This document shows positions 27,838 to 36,746 of a stretch of 64,000 nucleotides of DNA, one piece after another. Position 1 is the first letter of the stretch; every line of letters starts with the position of its first letter. The stretch is from Gordonia araii NBRC 100433. Its GTDB lineage: Bacteria > Actinomycetota > Actinomycetes > Mycobacteriales > Mycobacteriaceae. A model generated the notes under the pieces. That model saw only the letters and a list, made by a program, of their open reading frames with translations, had not been told where the DNA came from and did not search any database. The stretch lies in the NCBI RefSeq assembly GCF_000241265.1, contig NZ_BAEE01000050.1:53880-117879 (forward strand). Reading direction: 5' to 3'. The position numbers and the translations under genes are program-made.

Positions 27838-29946
27838 GTGGGGGAACATCTCACCGATCTCGACCCGGAGCAGCTCGCGGCCGTCACTGCGCCGCGCGGT
27901 CCCGTCTGCGTTCTGGCCGGTGCCGGCACGGGTAAGACGCGGACGATCACCCGTCGGATCGCGCACCTCGTCGACCAGGGCCAGGTCAACCCCGACCAGG
28001 TACTCGCCGTCACGTTCACCGCACGCGCCGCCGGCGAGATGCGTTCGCGGCTACGCGCTCTCGGAATCGGGGATGCGGGATCGGCGGCGGGAGTTCAGGC
28101 TCAGACCTTCCACGCCGCCGCGCTTCGACAACTGCGCTACTTCTGGCCTCGCTGCATCGGTGACGCACGCTGGGAACTGCTGGACTCCAAACTGCCCATC
28201 GTCGGCCCGGCGGCGCGCAAGGCCCAGTTGCCGACGACGACCGAGACCCTCCGCGACCTGGCATCGGAGATCGAATGGGCTAAAGCCAGCCTGATCGGCC
28301 CGAGTGAGTACGCCGTCGCCGCGGCCAAGGCCGGTCGCGACCTTCCCGCGCCGGCGGAGCAGGTCGCTGCCGTGTTCGCCGCTTACGAGGCCGCGAAGGT
28401 ATCTTCCGACGGCGACTACCTTCTCGACTTCGACGACCTGCTGATCTTCACCACCCAGATGCTCGCCGGCGATCCCGGCCTCGCCGACGAGTTTCGTTCG
28501 CGCTACCGCTGCTTCGTCGTCGACGAGTATCAGGACGTCACCCCGGTCCAGCAGGGCTTACTCGACGCCTGGCTCGGCGACCGCGACGACCTCACCGTCG
28601 TCGGCGACGCCAATCAGACGATTTACACCTTCGCCGGCGCCCGACCGGACTATCTGCTCAACTTCTCCCGCCGATTCCCCGAGGCCCACGTCGTCCGCCT
28701 GATCCGCGACTACCGCTCGACGCCCCAGGTCGTCGACCTGGCGAACCGGGTGATCGGCGCGGCACGCGGACGTGCCGCGGGAACACGGCTCGAACTGGTC
28801 GGCCAGCGTCCACCGGGGCCGCCGCCGCGGTTCGCCGAGTATCCCGATGAACCGGCGGAGGCGACGGCAGCCGTCGCCGAGATCTCCAAGCTCATCGACG
28901 ACGGGGTGCCCGCCTCGGAGATCGCCGTGCTCTATCGCGTGAACGCCCAGTCCCAGGTCTACGAGCAGGCGCTGACCGAGGCGCAGATCCCATATCAGGT
29001 CCGCGGCGGCGACGCCTTCTTCGCGCGCACCGAGATCCGCCAGGCGCTGCGGGAGATTTCCCGCGAAGCACGGTCGGAGAACGTTCCCGCCGGCGACGAG
29101 CTGTTGACGGCGCTGCGGCGCATCCTCTTCCCGCTGGGCCTGACGCCCGACGAGCCGTCGGGTGCCGAGGCCAAGTCGAGATGGGCGTCGCTGACGGCGC
29201 TGGTCGAGCTGGCCGAGGAACTCCTGGGGCACAACCCGCAGCTGACCATGGGCGAGCTGGCCACCGAGCTGACCTCCCGGTCGCAGGCGGGCCACCCGCC
29301 GACCATGCGCGGTGTCACGCTGTCGTCGCTGCACGCGGCGAAGGGGTTGGAGTGGGACGCGGTGTTCCTCGTCGGCCTCACCGACGGCGCGGTGCCGATT
29401 TCCCACGCCATCGATGCGTCGGCGGAGGCGATCGAAGAGGAGCGGCGCCTGTTCTACGTCGGCGTCACACGAGCCCGCGAGCACCTGCGCCTGTCGTGGG
29501 CGCTGGCCCGCAACGAAGGCGGGCGGCGAGGGCGGCGCAAGTCGCGGTTCCTGACCGGGCTGTTGCCCAACTGCGAGCGATGTTCGTCGCATCTCCTCGG
29601 TGCCCGTGCGCTGCGCACCGGTGTCTGCGACTCGTGTTCGGGCGATCGGCGTTCGGCCGGTGGATCCGGCGCCGCGCGGAAGGCGGCGACGATGCCGTTG
29701 GCCCCGGTCGACGCCGAGCTGTTCGACAGTCTCAAGGCGTGGCGGCTGGCCGAGGCCAATCGGCAGGAGAAGCCGGCGTTCACCGTGTTCGCGGACAAGA
29801 CGCTGCGGGAGATCGCCACGACCAGGCCCGCCGACCTGCGCGCCCTCGCCCGCGTCAACGGTGTCGGCGCCGCCAAGCTCGAGCGGTACGGCGACGACGT
29901 CGTCGCGATAGTCGCCAACGCCGGTCCGACGGCCGAAGACGGGTAA
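27838..29946 (+). CDS. uvrD2: UvrD2 DNA helicase with tetracysteine and HRDC domains
   Basis: About 702 residues. SF1A helicase motifs are VLAGAGTGKTRTITRRIA, VVDEYQDVTPVQQ, GDANQTIYTFAGA, LSSLHAAKGLEWDAVFLVGL and LFYVGVTRAREHLRL. A tetracysteine zinc-like module follows (CERCSSHLL and GVCDSCSG), then an HRDC domain (residues about 630-700). This architecture is the one described for mycobacterial UvrD2, where the cysteine module is needed for unwinding. GTG 27838 is preferred because GATAGT lies seven bases before it; GTG 27829 is the alternative. The whiB7 leader begins right after the gene. Confidence 0.92.
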   Translation: MGEHLTDLDPEQLAAVTAPRGPVCVLAGAGTGKTRTITRRIAHLVDQGQVNPDQVLAVTFTARAAGEMRSRLRALGIGDAGSAAGVQAQTFHAAALRQLRYFWPRCIGDARWELLDSKLPIVGPAARKAQLPTTTETLRDLASEIEWAKASLIGPSEYAVAAAKAGRDLPAPAEQVAAVFAAYEAAKVSSDGDYLLDFDDLLIFTTQMLAGDPGLADEFRSRYRCFVVDEYQDVTPVQQGLLDAWLGDRDDLTVVGDANQTIYTFAGARPDYLLNFSRRFPEAHVVRLIRDYRSTPQVVDLANRVIGAARGRAAGTRLELVGQRPPGPPPRFAEYPDEPAEATAAVAEISKLIDDGVPASEIAVLYRVNAQSQVYEQALTEAQIPYQVRGGDAFFARTEIRQALREISREARSENVPAGDELLTALRRILFPLGLTPDEPSGAEAKSRWASLTALVELAEELLGHNPQLTMGELATELTSRSQAGHPPTMRGVTLSSLHAAKGLEWDAVFLVGLTDGAVPISHAIDASAEAIEEERRLFYVGVTRAREHLRLSWALARNEGGRRGRRKSRFLTGLLPNCERCSSHLLGARALRTGVCDSCSGDRRSAGGSGAARKAATMPLAPVDAELFDSLKAWRLAEANRQEKPAFTVFADKTLREIATTRPADLRALARVNGVGAAKLERYGDDVVAIVANAGPTAEDG

Positions 29947-30064
29947 AACCCCAGGTAGAAAATAGGTTGTGCCGCGCGACGACGGTCCGTACCCTGGACC
30001 GAGTCAAAGCAGTGGGGATCAGTACCTGCTGCGCCTAGCACCGAGACCGGAAGGAGTACGGACA

Positions 30065-30229
30065 GTGAACTCAAGCCATCAGTTCGCCAGCCATGCGATC
30101 GCTGCCGTGCGCCTGTGGGACAAGGCTGTCCTGCCCACGACCCCTCTCGTAGGTGCACCGAGCAAGCCGATCGCAGCAGTGGCTGCGCGAGCGCTGTGGC
30201 GATTCTCCGTACCGGACCATCCGATGTGA
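30065..30229 (+). CDS. Upstream ORF in the whiB7 leader
   Basis: A 54-residue frame from GTG 30065 (GAAGGAG eight bases upstream) reads VNSSHQFASHAIAAVRLWDK and ends SVPDHPM before a stop at 30227-30229. It lies between uvrD2 and the leader terminator. In mycobacteria whiB7 is controlled by translation of a uORF and a downstream terminator, so that ribosome-targeting drugs relieve attenuation (family knowledge). The peptide itself probably has no function apart from being translated. Confidence 0.65.
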   Translation: MNSSHQFASHAIAAVRLWDKAVLPTTPLVGAPSKPIAAVAARALWRFSVPDHPM

Positions 30230-30235
30230 CGACTT

Positions 30236-30300
30236 AGTCCATCTGGACTCTTCCCGGCCACGGCGAATCGCGACAAGCGAGAACCGTGGCCGTTTTGTTT
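30236..30300 (+). terminator. Attenuator of the whiB7 leader
   Basis: After the uORF a small hairpin AGTCC-ATCT-GGACT (30236-30249) is followed by a strong one: CGGCCACGG (30255-30263) pairs with CCGTGGCCG (30284-30292), then TTTTGTTT. This is a canonical rho-independent terminator placed 43 bases before the whiB7 ATG, in the position of the known mycobacterial whiB7 attenuator. Confidence 0.8.
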
Positions 30301-30342
30301 GTCACCGATCCGTTGTACGTCCTGATCTTCCTGGAGAATCCC

Positions 30343-30627
30343 ATGACCTGTCTGACTGATTTCACCAGCGGCGCGTCTCCAATGGCGCCCGCTTCGCTCG
30401 GCCTGCCCTGTCGGGAGGCCGACGCCGACCTGTGGTTCGCCGACGCTCCCGCCGACCTCGAGGCCGCCAAGGCGCTGTGCCAGGGCTGCCCGCTGCAGCG
30501 GGAGTGCCTGGAGAGCGCGATCGAGCGCTCCGAGCCCTGGGGCGTGTGGGGCGGCGAGATCTTCGAGCGCGGCCAGATCGTCGCCCGCAAGCGGCCGCGC
30601 GGCCGGCCCCGCAAGGTCGCGAGCTGA
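30343..30627 (+). CDS. whiB7: WhiB7, antibiotic-resistance transcriptional activator
   Basis: 94 residues. The iron-sulfur ligands are LPCRE and CQGCPLQREC, followed by EPWGVWGGEIF and the AT-hook RGRPRK near the C-terminus, the combination specific to WhiB7. It binds the sigma factor and AT-rich promoter DNA, and activates intrinsic drug-resistance genes such as efflux pumps and the ABC1-type gene downstream (family knowledge). The ATG at 30343 (CTGGAG seven bases upstream) gives family length; the longer frame from 30286 would begin inside the terminator stem. Confidence 0.95.
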   Translation: MTCLTDFTSGASPMAPASLGLPCREADADLWFADAPADLEAAKALCQGCPLQRECLESAIERSEPWGVWGGEIFERGQIVARKRPRGRPRKVAS

Positions 30628-30664
30628 ACGAGCCCGGCAAGCAGCAGCTTGCCGGGCTCGTTTG
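30627..30664. terminator. Bidirectional terminator after whiB7
   Basis: AACGAGCCCGGCAAG (30627-30641) and CTTGCCGGGCTCGTT (30648-30662) form a perfect 15-bp stem with a six-base loop and flanking A and T runs. It ends whiB7 and the converging ABC1 gene. Confidence 0.92.
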
Positions 30665-30695
30665 CGTCTTGGGCCGGTGCGACGGCGACGCGACG

Positions 30696-32009
30696 TCAGT
30701 CGACGCCGGGTACCCACTCCGACATGATGGCGCGGTACGGGGCGTGCGCCTCCAGCTGGGAGGCGATGCCGACGCACCCGAGCAGCACGCGGAACACCAT
30801 CACGTAGGCCTTGGGCACGTTGAGGTTGCGCGAGGTCTTGTAGACGTCCCCGCGCATGTCCGTCGCGTTGCCGGCGGCGCGCTGTAGCCATTTGCGGGTG
30901 AAGTGGAACTCGTCGGTGTAGAGCGGGTCGACGAACGGCTTGAGGTAGGCCTCGAGGTCGGCGGCGGTCACCTTGTTCGCATGGCTGGGACGGATGAAGT
31001 CCGTCGCGACGAGCAGATTGCGCAATTCGTCGTAGTCCCGATCGCGGGCCAGTTTGAGGATCGGACCGGTCTCGGCCGGCAGGCCGTCGGGATAGTGGCC
31101 GACGGCGCCGAAGTCGAGCACCCCGAAGCGACCGTCATCGGCGATGAAGAAGTTCCCCGGATGAGGGTCGCCGTGGAGCAGCCCGGTGCGATACGGCGAG
31201 GAGATCTCGAACTGCGCCATCCGTGCGGCCGCGAGGTTGCGCTGCTCCTGGGTGCCCTCGGTGATCAGCTTGGAGAGCGGGGTCCCGCTCATCCACTCCG
31301 ACACGACGACTTTCGGCGCGCTCGCCACGACCTTGGGAACCAGGAAGTCAGGGTCGCCGTCGAAGGCCTTGGCGAACACGCGCTGGTTCTCGGCCTCGCC
31401 GAGATAGTCCAGTTCGGCGTCCGTACGGTCGATCAGCTCGTCGACCATCGCCTTCACGTCGGTTCCGGGCGACAGCTTCTGGATGAGGCCCGACATCCGC
31501 CCGAGCGTTTTGAGATCGGCGCGCAGCGCATGGTCGGCGCCGGGGTACTGCACCTTGACCGCGACCTCACGCCCGTCGGACCACACCGCCCGGTGGACCT
31601 GGCCGATGCTCGCCGCCGCGGCGGGTTCGTCGTTGAACTCGAGGAAGCGCTCCCGCCACTTCGTGCCGAGCTGCTGGTCGAGGACGGCGTGCACCTTCTT
31701 CGCGGGCAACGGCGGTGCCTCGGCCTGCAACTTGGTCAGCGCCTCACGGAACGGTTCGCCGAACTCCTCGGGGATCGCCGCCTCCATGATGGACAGGGCT
31801 TGCCCGACCTTCATGGCGCCGCCCTTGAGCTCGCCGAGGACGGCGAAAAGCTGCTCGGCGGTCTTCTCCATCAACTCCTGGTTGACTTCGTCTTTGCTCT
31901 TGCCCGCGATTCGTTTGCCGAGGCCGCCGACCGCGCGTCCCGCGACGCCGATCGGCAGCGCCGCCAACTTTGCGTTCCGGCGCCCCGACCCCCGCGTGAT
32001 TTCACTCAT
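30696..32009 (-). CDS. ABC1/UbiB-family atypical protein kinase-like protein
   Basis: 437 residues. The family's KxGQ motif is in GGAMKVGQALSIME, the alanine-rich ATP loop is EPAAAASIGQVHRA, and the Lys is in VAVKVQYPG. The catalytic HGDPHPGNF and metal-binding VLDFGAVGH follow. UbiB proteins are ATPases associated with membrane lipid and quinone metabolism. The M. tuberculosis homologue Rv3197 neighbours whiB7 and has been tied to macrolide tolerance. ATG 32009 (MSEITRGSG) is preferred to the open upstream frame, which overlaps the next gene. Confidence 0.88.
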   Translation of the reverse strand: MSEITRGSGRRNAKLAALPIGVAGRAVGGLGKRIAGKSKDEVNQELMEKTAEQLFAVLGELKGGAMKVGQALSIMEAAIPEEFGEPFREALTKLQAEAPPLPAKKVHAVLDQQLGTKWRERFLEFNDEPAAAASIGQVHRAVWSDGREVAVKVQYPGADHALRADLKTLGRMSGLIQKLSPGTDVKAMVDELIDRTDAELDYLGEAENQRVFAKAFDGDPDFLVPKVVASAPKVVVSEWMSGTPLSKLITEGTQEQRNLAAARMAQFEISSPYRTGLLHGDPHPGNFFIADDGRFGVLDFGAVGHYPDGLPAETGPILKLARDRDYDELRNLLVATDFIRPSHANKVTAADLEAYLKPFVDPLYTDEFHFTRKWLQRAAGNATDMRGDVYKTSRNLNVPKAYVMVFRVLLGCVGIASQLEAHAPYRAIMSEWVPGVD

Positions 32010-32031
32010 GAGTGAAGGATAGTCGACCGCC

Positions 32032-32967
32032 TCAACGGCGGGTATCGCGCCAAACCGCACCGCAGAAGCAGCGGGGATGGGCCGGCCACGATTTCCGGCG
32101 CAGCCGCAGCGGGCCCGCATGGATCTCGACGGTCGCCGACAGCAGATCCGGCGGCGCCACCGTGGCGACCGAGCCGTCGGCGGACTCGGCACCATGGGTC
32201 CGCCGGGCGAGTCCGGAGGTGATCTGGTCGATCTGCTCCAGCGCGGCGCCGACGGTGAGCCGAGTGATCGCCTCGCTGGCGTAGCCGGACCGGTTGACCA
32301 ACTGGGCGCTCAGCAGCGGCCACTCGGGGTCGAGCGCCGCCCGGTGGTGGTCGGCGCACCGCAGGCAACTAGTCCGACCGGGCAAGACCAGCGGCCCGAC
32401 GACGCCGACGCCGTCGCGCAGCAGAACCGGGAGGTGCGGGATGCGATTGCGCATCAGGTCGCCGAGGACGAGCGGATCGTGATGGGTGTAGTCGGTCAGC
32501 ACGACCAACGTCGGCCGCCGCGTGGTGGCATGCCACGGCCGGGCACGGCGGACGCTGCTGCGGGCCAGCGGGTAGCCGGCGTCCGACAACGCCTCGCCGA
32601 GGCCGCTGCGCAGGGGGCCGGTGCCGTGCAGACACACCCGCAACGACGGGCTCGTGCCGGTGAAGACCGCTCCGATCTCGCGCAGGTGCCGCACGATCTC
32701 GTCGAAATCGGTTGTGCTGAGCCCGATTTCGCTCAGGCGTGCGGCGATGTGCCTGGCGCCCGACGGCTGACCGAGCGATTGCAGGAGACTCGTGACGGCG
32801 CGGGCGTCGACGGTAGGCGGCAAATCGACGAGGATGCTGCGCTCAGGATCGCAGCCGAGTTGTACCTGGTGCGGACCGCGCACCAGGATGGCCGTTCCCC
32901 GGCGCAGCATCGGCACTCTGACGCTGGGTGCAGAGTTCGATGAGGGCTCGATTGCCGGTGCGACCAT
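32032..32967 (-). CDS. Orphan TOMM cyclodehydratase-like (YcaO partner, ThiF-like) protein
   Basis: 311 residues. The sequence fits the bacteriocin-biosynthesis cyclodehydratase domain family (Rv3196-like): a RiPP-recognition-like N-terminal part, a degenerate ThiF-like core with LRVCLHGTGPLRSGLGEALS, and two cysteine pairs (SCLRCADHHR and HPRCFCGAVW) that should bind structural zinc. In azole-forming RiPP pathways such a protein presents the precursor to a YcaO enzyme. No YcaO gene, precursor peptide or oxidase is found nearby, so a free-standing role in this conserved locus is likely. Its stop lies 22 bases upstream of the ABC1 start, suggesting one transcript. Confidence 0.7.
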   Translation of the reverse strand: MVAPAIEPSSNSAPSVRVPMLRRGTAILVRGPHQVQLGCDPERSILVDLPPTVDARAVTSLLQSLGQPSGARHIAARLSEIGLSTTDFDEIVRHLREIGAVFTGTSPSLRVCLHGTGPLRSGLGEALSDAGYPLARSSVRRARPWHATTRRPTLVVLTDYTHHDPLVLGDLMRNRIPHLPVLLRDGVGVVGPLVLPGRTSCLRCADHHRAALDPEWPLLSAQLVNRSGYASEAITRLTVGAALEQIDQITSGLARRTHGAESADGSVATVAPPDLLSATVEIHAGPLRLRRKSWPAHPRCFCGAVWRDTRR

Positions 32968-33057
32968 GGGACGAGTGTGCCTTGGCGATCCGTCTCACCG
33001 CCCTCGTGCGGCAGGGTTATCCACAGCCAGATCATGCCGTTGAACTGGGCTTATCGC

Positions 33058-34500
33058 CTACCGATCAGAATCGTCGGGTTTTCCGCCGGATTCCGCGTCC
33101 GGACCGTCGTCGGAGGATTGCTCGTCGGCGATCGTCTTCTCCAGCGCCGCGAGCGGGTCGGAGTCGTCGCGGGTGAGAATCTGGTCGATGAAGGCGGCGG
33201 GGGAATCCAGATCGGAGCCGTCGGGGAGCAGATCGGGGTGATCCCAGACGTGATCGCGGGTGGTGACGTCGGTGGCTTCGAGCAGGCGGTCCCACAGCGC
33301 GGTGGCCTCCCGGACGCGGCGCGGCCGCAGCTCAAGGCCGACGAGCGTGGCGAAAGTCTGCTCTGCCGGCCCGCCCGACGCACGGCGCCTGCGCATGGTT
33401 TCGGTCAACGCCGCCGTCGCCGGGATCCGGTCACCCAAGCCGCGGGTCACGACATGCTCGACCCAGCCCTCGATGAGTGCGAGGAGCGTCTCGATGCGGT
33501 CCAGCGCGGCCTGCTGCTCGGGCGTCGTGGTCGGTTCGAAAGACGCCGCCGAGCCGAGGATTTCCTCGAGCTTTCCCGGGTTCGCCATGAGCTCTTCTGG
33601 GCTGATGTTCTCACCGAGGTCGGCGATCCCGCTGACATCGACGGTGATGCCCGCCGCGAACTGCTCCACCGCGGCCAGCAGGCGCTGGCGCAGCCACGGG
33701 ACGTGGGTGAAGAGGCGGACGTGCGCCGCTTCGCGCGCGGCGAGGTACACGATGATCTCCTGGGCCGGCAGGTCGAGCCCGTCGGCGAACGCGGCGATCG
33801 CCTCGGGCATCAGCACCGCGGTGCCCGAGGGGGCGAGGGGCAGCCCGATGTCGGTGCCGGAAAGCACCTCGGTCGCGAGTTTGCCGAGACCTTGGCCGAG
33901 CTGCGTTCCGAAGACCGAGCCGGACAGCTGGTTCATGATGCCCATCATCGGTCCGGCGAGCGCCGCCGCCTCCTCCGGCATGCCTTGAGCCCATGCCTGC
34001 GACAGCTGGCGGGCCAGCGGATCGCACAACGTCGTCCACGTCGGCAGGGACTCCTCCAGCCACTGCACCGGCGTCCAGGCCACCGACTGTGTCACCCCGC
34101 TGGGCAGGGCGCTGACCTCGTCGAGCCACAACTCCGTCAGGTGCACCGCATCGGCGACGGCTGACGTCTCCCTGTCCAGCACCGGCGTGAAGTCGCCGAT
34201 CTCCTGCCGCGCGACCGATTTCGCGAGCTCGTAGTTGACCGGCGATCCGCTGCCGCCTGCGCTGGCGCCGCCGGCGCCCATGGCGCTGAACATGCTGCCG
34301 AGCTGGGAGAACAGCTGGCCCATCATTTCCGGGCTCAGTTGGCTGGGGTCGAAGTTCCCGCCCAGCGCAGCGAACTGCGACGGGTCGAACTGCGCGGGAT
34401 CGAAGTTGAACGCACCGCTCGCGCCGGCGCCGTCGGACTTGTCTTTGTCCTTGTCGTCGTCGCGGTCGTTGCCGGAGAACCCGAACGGGAGATCGCTCAT
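33058..34500 (-). CDS. DUF2342 putative zinc-dependent metalloprotease-like protein
   Basis: 480 residues. The first 85 are low-complexity and rich in Asp, Phe, Gln and Gly (FDPAQFDPSQFAALGG). The DUF2342 domain follows, with AAREAAHVRLFTHVPWLRQR in the place where metallopeptidases have HExxH; here it is REAAH, so zinc binding is doubtful. The Asp/Glu-rich C-terminal tail is disordered. The family includes TIGR03624 hydrolase-like proteins (Rv3195 at this locus); no activity is proven. It is divergent from the ylbL-like gene with 37 bases between them. Confidence 0.75.
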   Translation of the reverse strand: MSDLPFGFSGNDRDDDKDKDKSDGAGASGAFNFDPAQFDPSQFAALGGNFDPSQLSPEMMGQLFSQLGSMFSAMGAGGASAGGSGSPVNYELAKSVARQEIGDFTPVLDRETSAVADAVHLTELWLDEVSALPSGVTQSVAWTPVQWLEESLPTWTTLCDPLARQLSQAWAQGMPEEAAALAGPMMGIMNQLSGSVFGTQLGQGLGKLATEVLSGTDIGLPLAPSGTAVLMPEAIAAFADGLDLPAQEIIVYLAAREAAHVRLFTHVPWLRQRLLAAVEQFAAGITVDVSGIADLGENISPEELMANPGKLEEILGSAASFEPTTTPEQQAALDRIETLLALIEGWVEHVVTRGLGDRIPATAALTETMRRRRASGGPAEQTFATLVGLELRPRRVREATALWDRLLEATDVTTRDHVWDHPDLLPDGSDLDSPAAFIDQILTRDDSDPLAALEKTIADEQSSDDGPDAESGGKPDDSDR

Positions 34501-34537
34501 GATTCCACCGTACCGACGACCGACTACCCTGGCCCGG

Positions 34538-35644
34538 GTGAATGCTTCTGTTAGCTATCGGCGAATTTTGACGCTCGCGGTGAGCGCGGTGCTGCTGGCC
34601 CTGTTCGTCTACCTCGGGCTCACCGTGCAGGCCCCGTACGTCGCGTTCGGCCCCGGCCCCACCGTGAACACCTTGGACACGGTGAAGATCGCCGACGGCA
34701 AGGGGCCCGACGGCAAGGAGAAGCTGAAGTCCGTTCCAGTCGTCGACATCACGGGTGTGCCGACCGACCGGACCGATGGCCACCTGAATCTGACGACCGT
34801 TTCGGTCACCGACGGTCTGTCCCTGTTCGATGCGTTGAGCATGTGGGCCTCCCGCCGGTACGCGCTCGCTCCGCGTGAATCCCAGTACCCGCCCGGTCAG
34901 TCCACCGACCAGGTCCGCAAGCAGAACGCGGCCCAGATGACGGGTTCGGAGCTGACCGCCCAGGCCGCGGCGCTGCGTCAGATCAACCGGCCGACGAAAC
35001 TGGTCATAGCCGGGGTCGGCAAGAACGCGCCCGCGGCGGGTGCGCTGCGGGTCGACGACGAGGTGCGCGCGGTGGCCGGGACGCCGGTGGCGACGGTCGA
35101 ACAGATGCAGGCGGCCGTGCGCAAACACAAGCCGGGTGACGTGGCCGACATCGACATCGTGCGCAACGGCCAACCGCAACGCGTACCGGTGACGCTGGGC
35201 AAGGTCGACGGCAAGGACGGGTCGGGCAACGACGTCTCGATGACCTACCTCGGGGTGACGCCCGCCGTGGTCAACGCCGATCCGGCGCTGAAGATCAACA
35301 TGAACGTCGGCGACATCGGCGGGCCGTCGGCGGGGCTGATGCTCTCGCTGGCCATCGTCGACCGGCTCACTCCGGGCAGTCTGACCGGCGGCAAGTTCAT
35401 CGCCGGCACGGGCACCATCAGCGACGAGGGCAAGGTCGGCCCGATCGGCGGCATCACGCACAAGATGGAGGCGGCCCGCGAGGAGGGCGCCACAGTGTTC
35501 CTGGTCCCCGCCGGCAACTGCCGCGAGGCGTTGACTGACGTGCCCGACGGCTTGACCCTGGTCAAGGTAGAGAGCCTGGCCGGTGCCATCTCGGCGCTCA
35601 ACGCCACCACCGTGGGCAAGCCGGCGCCGAGCTGCGCCAAGTAG
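34538..35644 (+). CDS. YlbL-like membrane protease, PDZ plus Lon-type (S16) domain
   Basis: 368 residues from a GTG. One N-terminal helix (ILTLAVSAVLLALFVYLGL) anchors the protein with the rest outside. A PDZ domain occupies about 150-235 (KNAPAAGALRVDDEVRAVAG). The S16 domain has catalytic Ser in IGGPSAGLMLSL and catalytic Lys in GPIGGITHKMEAA. It is therefore a secreted-face Ser/Lys protease homologous to Rv3194c and YlbL; substrates are unknown. TACCCT precedes the GTG by eight bases. Repeat array C begins 13 bases after the stop. Confidence 0.9.
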   Translation: MNASVSYRRILTLAVSAVLLALFVYLGLTVQAPYVAFGPGPTVNTLDTVKIADGKGPDGKEKLKSVPVVDITGVPTDRTDGHLNLTTVSVTDGLSLFDALSMWASRRYALAPRESQYPPGQSTDQVRKQNAAQMTGSELTAQAAALRQINRPTKLVIAGVGKNAPAAGALRVDDEVRAVAGTPVATVEQMQAAVRKHKPGDVADIDIVRNGQPQRVPVTLGKVDGKDGSGNDVSMTYLGVTPAVVNADPALKINMNVGDIGGPSAGLMLSLAIVDRLTPGSLTGGKFIAGTGTISDEGKVGPIGGITHKMEAAREEGATVFLVPAGNCREALTDVPDGLTLVKVESLAGAISALNATTVGKPAPSCAK

Positions 35645-35657
35645 TAGCTGCCTACTT

Positions 35658-35737
35658 GCCCACTGGGCGAAGGTGAGGTGCCCACTCGGCGTGGGTGAGG
35701 TGCCCACTCGGCGGGGGTGAGGTGCCCACTCGGCGGC
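35658..35737 (+). repeat. 22-bp-period tandem repeat array C (4 units)
   Basis: Cores GCCCACTGGGCG or GCCCACTCGGCG begin at 35658, 35680, 35702 and 35724, each exactly 22 bases apart, with linkers of the form GGTGAGGT. The same unit makes arrays A and B eight kilobases away. The array fills the space between two converging genes. Confidence 0.9.
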
Positions 35738-35750
35738 TAGGGGCGGCGAA

Positions 35751-36716
35751 TCAGCGGCGCACCGATCGCGCGATGCGGTCGGCGACGACCGCGCGGCCGA
35801 CCGTGTTCAGGTGAAAGGCCATGTTCCCGGCCGGAGCGGTGCGGCCGTAGAACCACGGCCGGCCCGAGCAGGCGTCGTGGCCGCGGTCGGTGACGTCGAT
35901 CAGTTTGCCGCCGACCCCCTCGGTGGCCGCGCGCAGACGCTTGTTGGCCTCGGCGAACAGGTTGTTGAACCAGACCGCGTCGGCCCTGCTGAGCTGTACC
36001 TGACGGCAGCCCCGCTTGCCGATGAAGCCACCCAAGCCGACGGTGAAGATCTGCGCCCGCGGAGCGCGGCCGCGAATGGCGCGCAGCGAAGTGGTCGACT
36101 GGACCGTCAGGCGGTGCAGGCCGCGGCGGGCGCGGGCCTTGATCCGCGGGTTCTTGCTGCAGTTCGCGCGCGAACGGATGTTGCACTTCTTCAGTATCTC
36201 GGCCCAGTCGAGATCGTTGCCGCCGGTGCTCACCGTGATCACCTGCGCGTTGCGCGGGACCTGGGGGAGCTGGGCGGGGATGGGGAATGCCAGCGATCCG
36301 GTCATCGAGCCCGACGCCGAGCCGAGCGGGTCGTTGGTCTTGCGCAGGCCCATCACCTGGGGGTGGTGGCGCAGGTTGGCGCTCTTGGCCCCGATGCAGG
36401 AAATGTCGAGGTAGGTGCGCGGCTTGATCCGGTCGCGCACCATCGACGGGTAGTTGTCTCCCGAGCGCCGGCACGGGTTGAGCTGGTAGTCGCTAGTCAG
36501 CGTCGCCGAACCGCCGGCGGCCCGCGAATCGCCCATCGCCACGTACACCCCGTGCGTGTACGGGGCGCCCTGCGGCAGGTTCGGCTTGGCCGGTGCGGCA
36601 GGGGAGGGGGCCGCGGGAGCCGGCGGGTCCGCGAAGGCGGGTCCCTCCGTGGTCACAAGCACGGTCGCGACCACCGCGGGGACTACGAAACGGGCGAGCG
36701 TAGTGCGGGTTTTCAC
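35751..36716 (-). CDS. Secreted SGNH/GDSL hydrolase
   Basis: 321 residues. A signal peptide (FVVPAVVATVLVTTEGPAFA, cut after AFA) is followed by a proline/alanine linker. The SGNH blocks are VAMGDSRAAGG (block I Ser), VSTGGNDLDW (block III Asn) and a C-terminal FHLNTVG carrying the His of block V. Six or more cysteines suggest disulfides, as in mycobacterial secreted lipases. It should be an exported esterase or lipase acting on cell-envelope or external lipids. It converges on the ylbL-like gene and array C. Confidence 0.82.
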   Translation of the reverse strand: MKTRTTLARFVVPAVVATVLVTTEGPAFADPPAPAAPSPAAPAKPNLPQGAPYTHGVYVAMGDSRAAGGSATLTSDYQLNPCRRSGDNYPSMVRDRIKPRTYLDISCIGAKSANLRHHPQVMGLRKTNDPLGSASGSMTGSLAFPIPAQLPQVPRNAQVITVSTGGNDLDWAEILKKCNIRSRANCSKNPRIKARARRGLHRLTVQSTTSLRAIRGRAPRAQIFTVGLGGFIGKRGCRQVQLSRADAVWFNNLFAEANKRLRAATEGVGGKLIDVTDRGHDACSGRPWFYGRTAPAGNMAFHLNTVGRAVVADRIARSVRR

Positions 36717-36746
36717 CCGTATAGGTCTAGCAGAATCCGGGGCCGG

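Noticed and set aside
33611..35707. A 698-residue minus-strand frame
   Set aside because: It covers the ylbL-like gene in antisense and the DUF2342 gene in a wrong frame; no motif.
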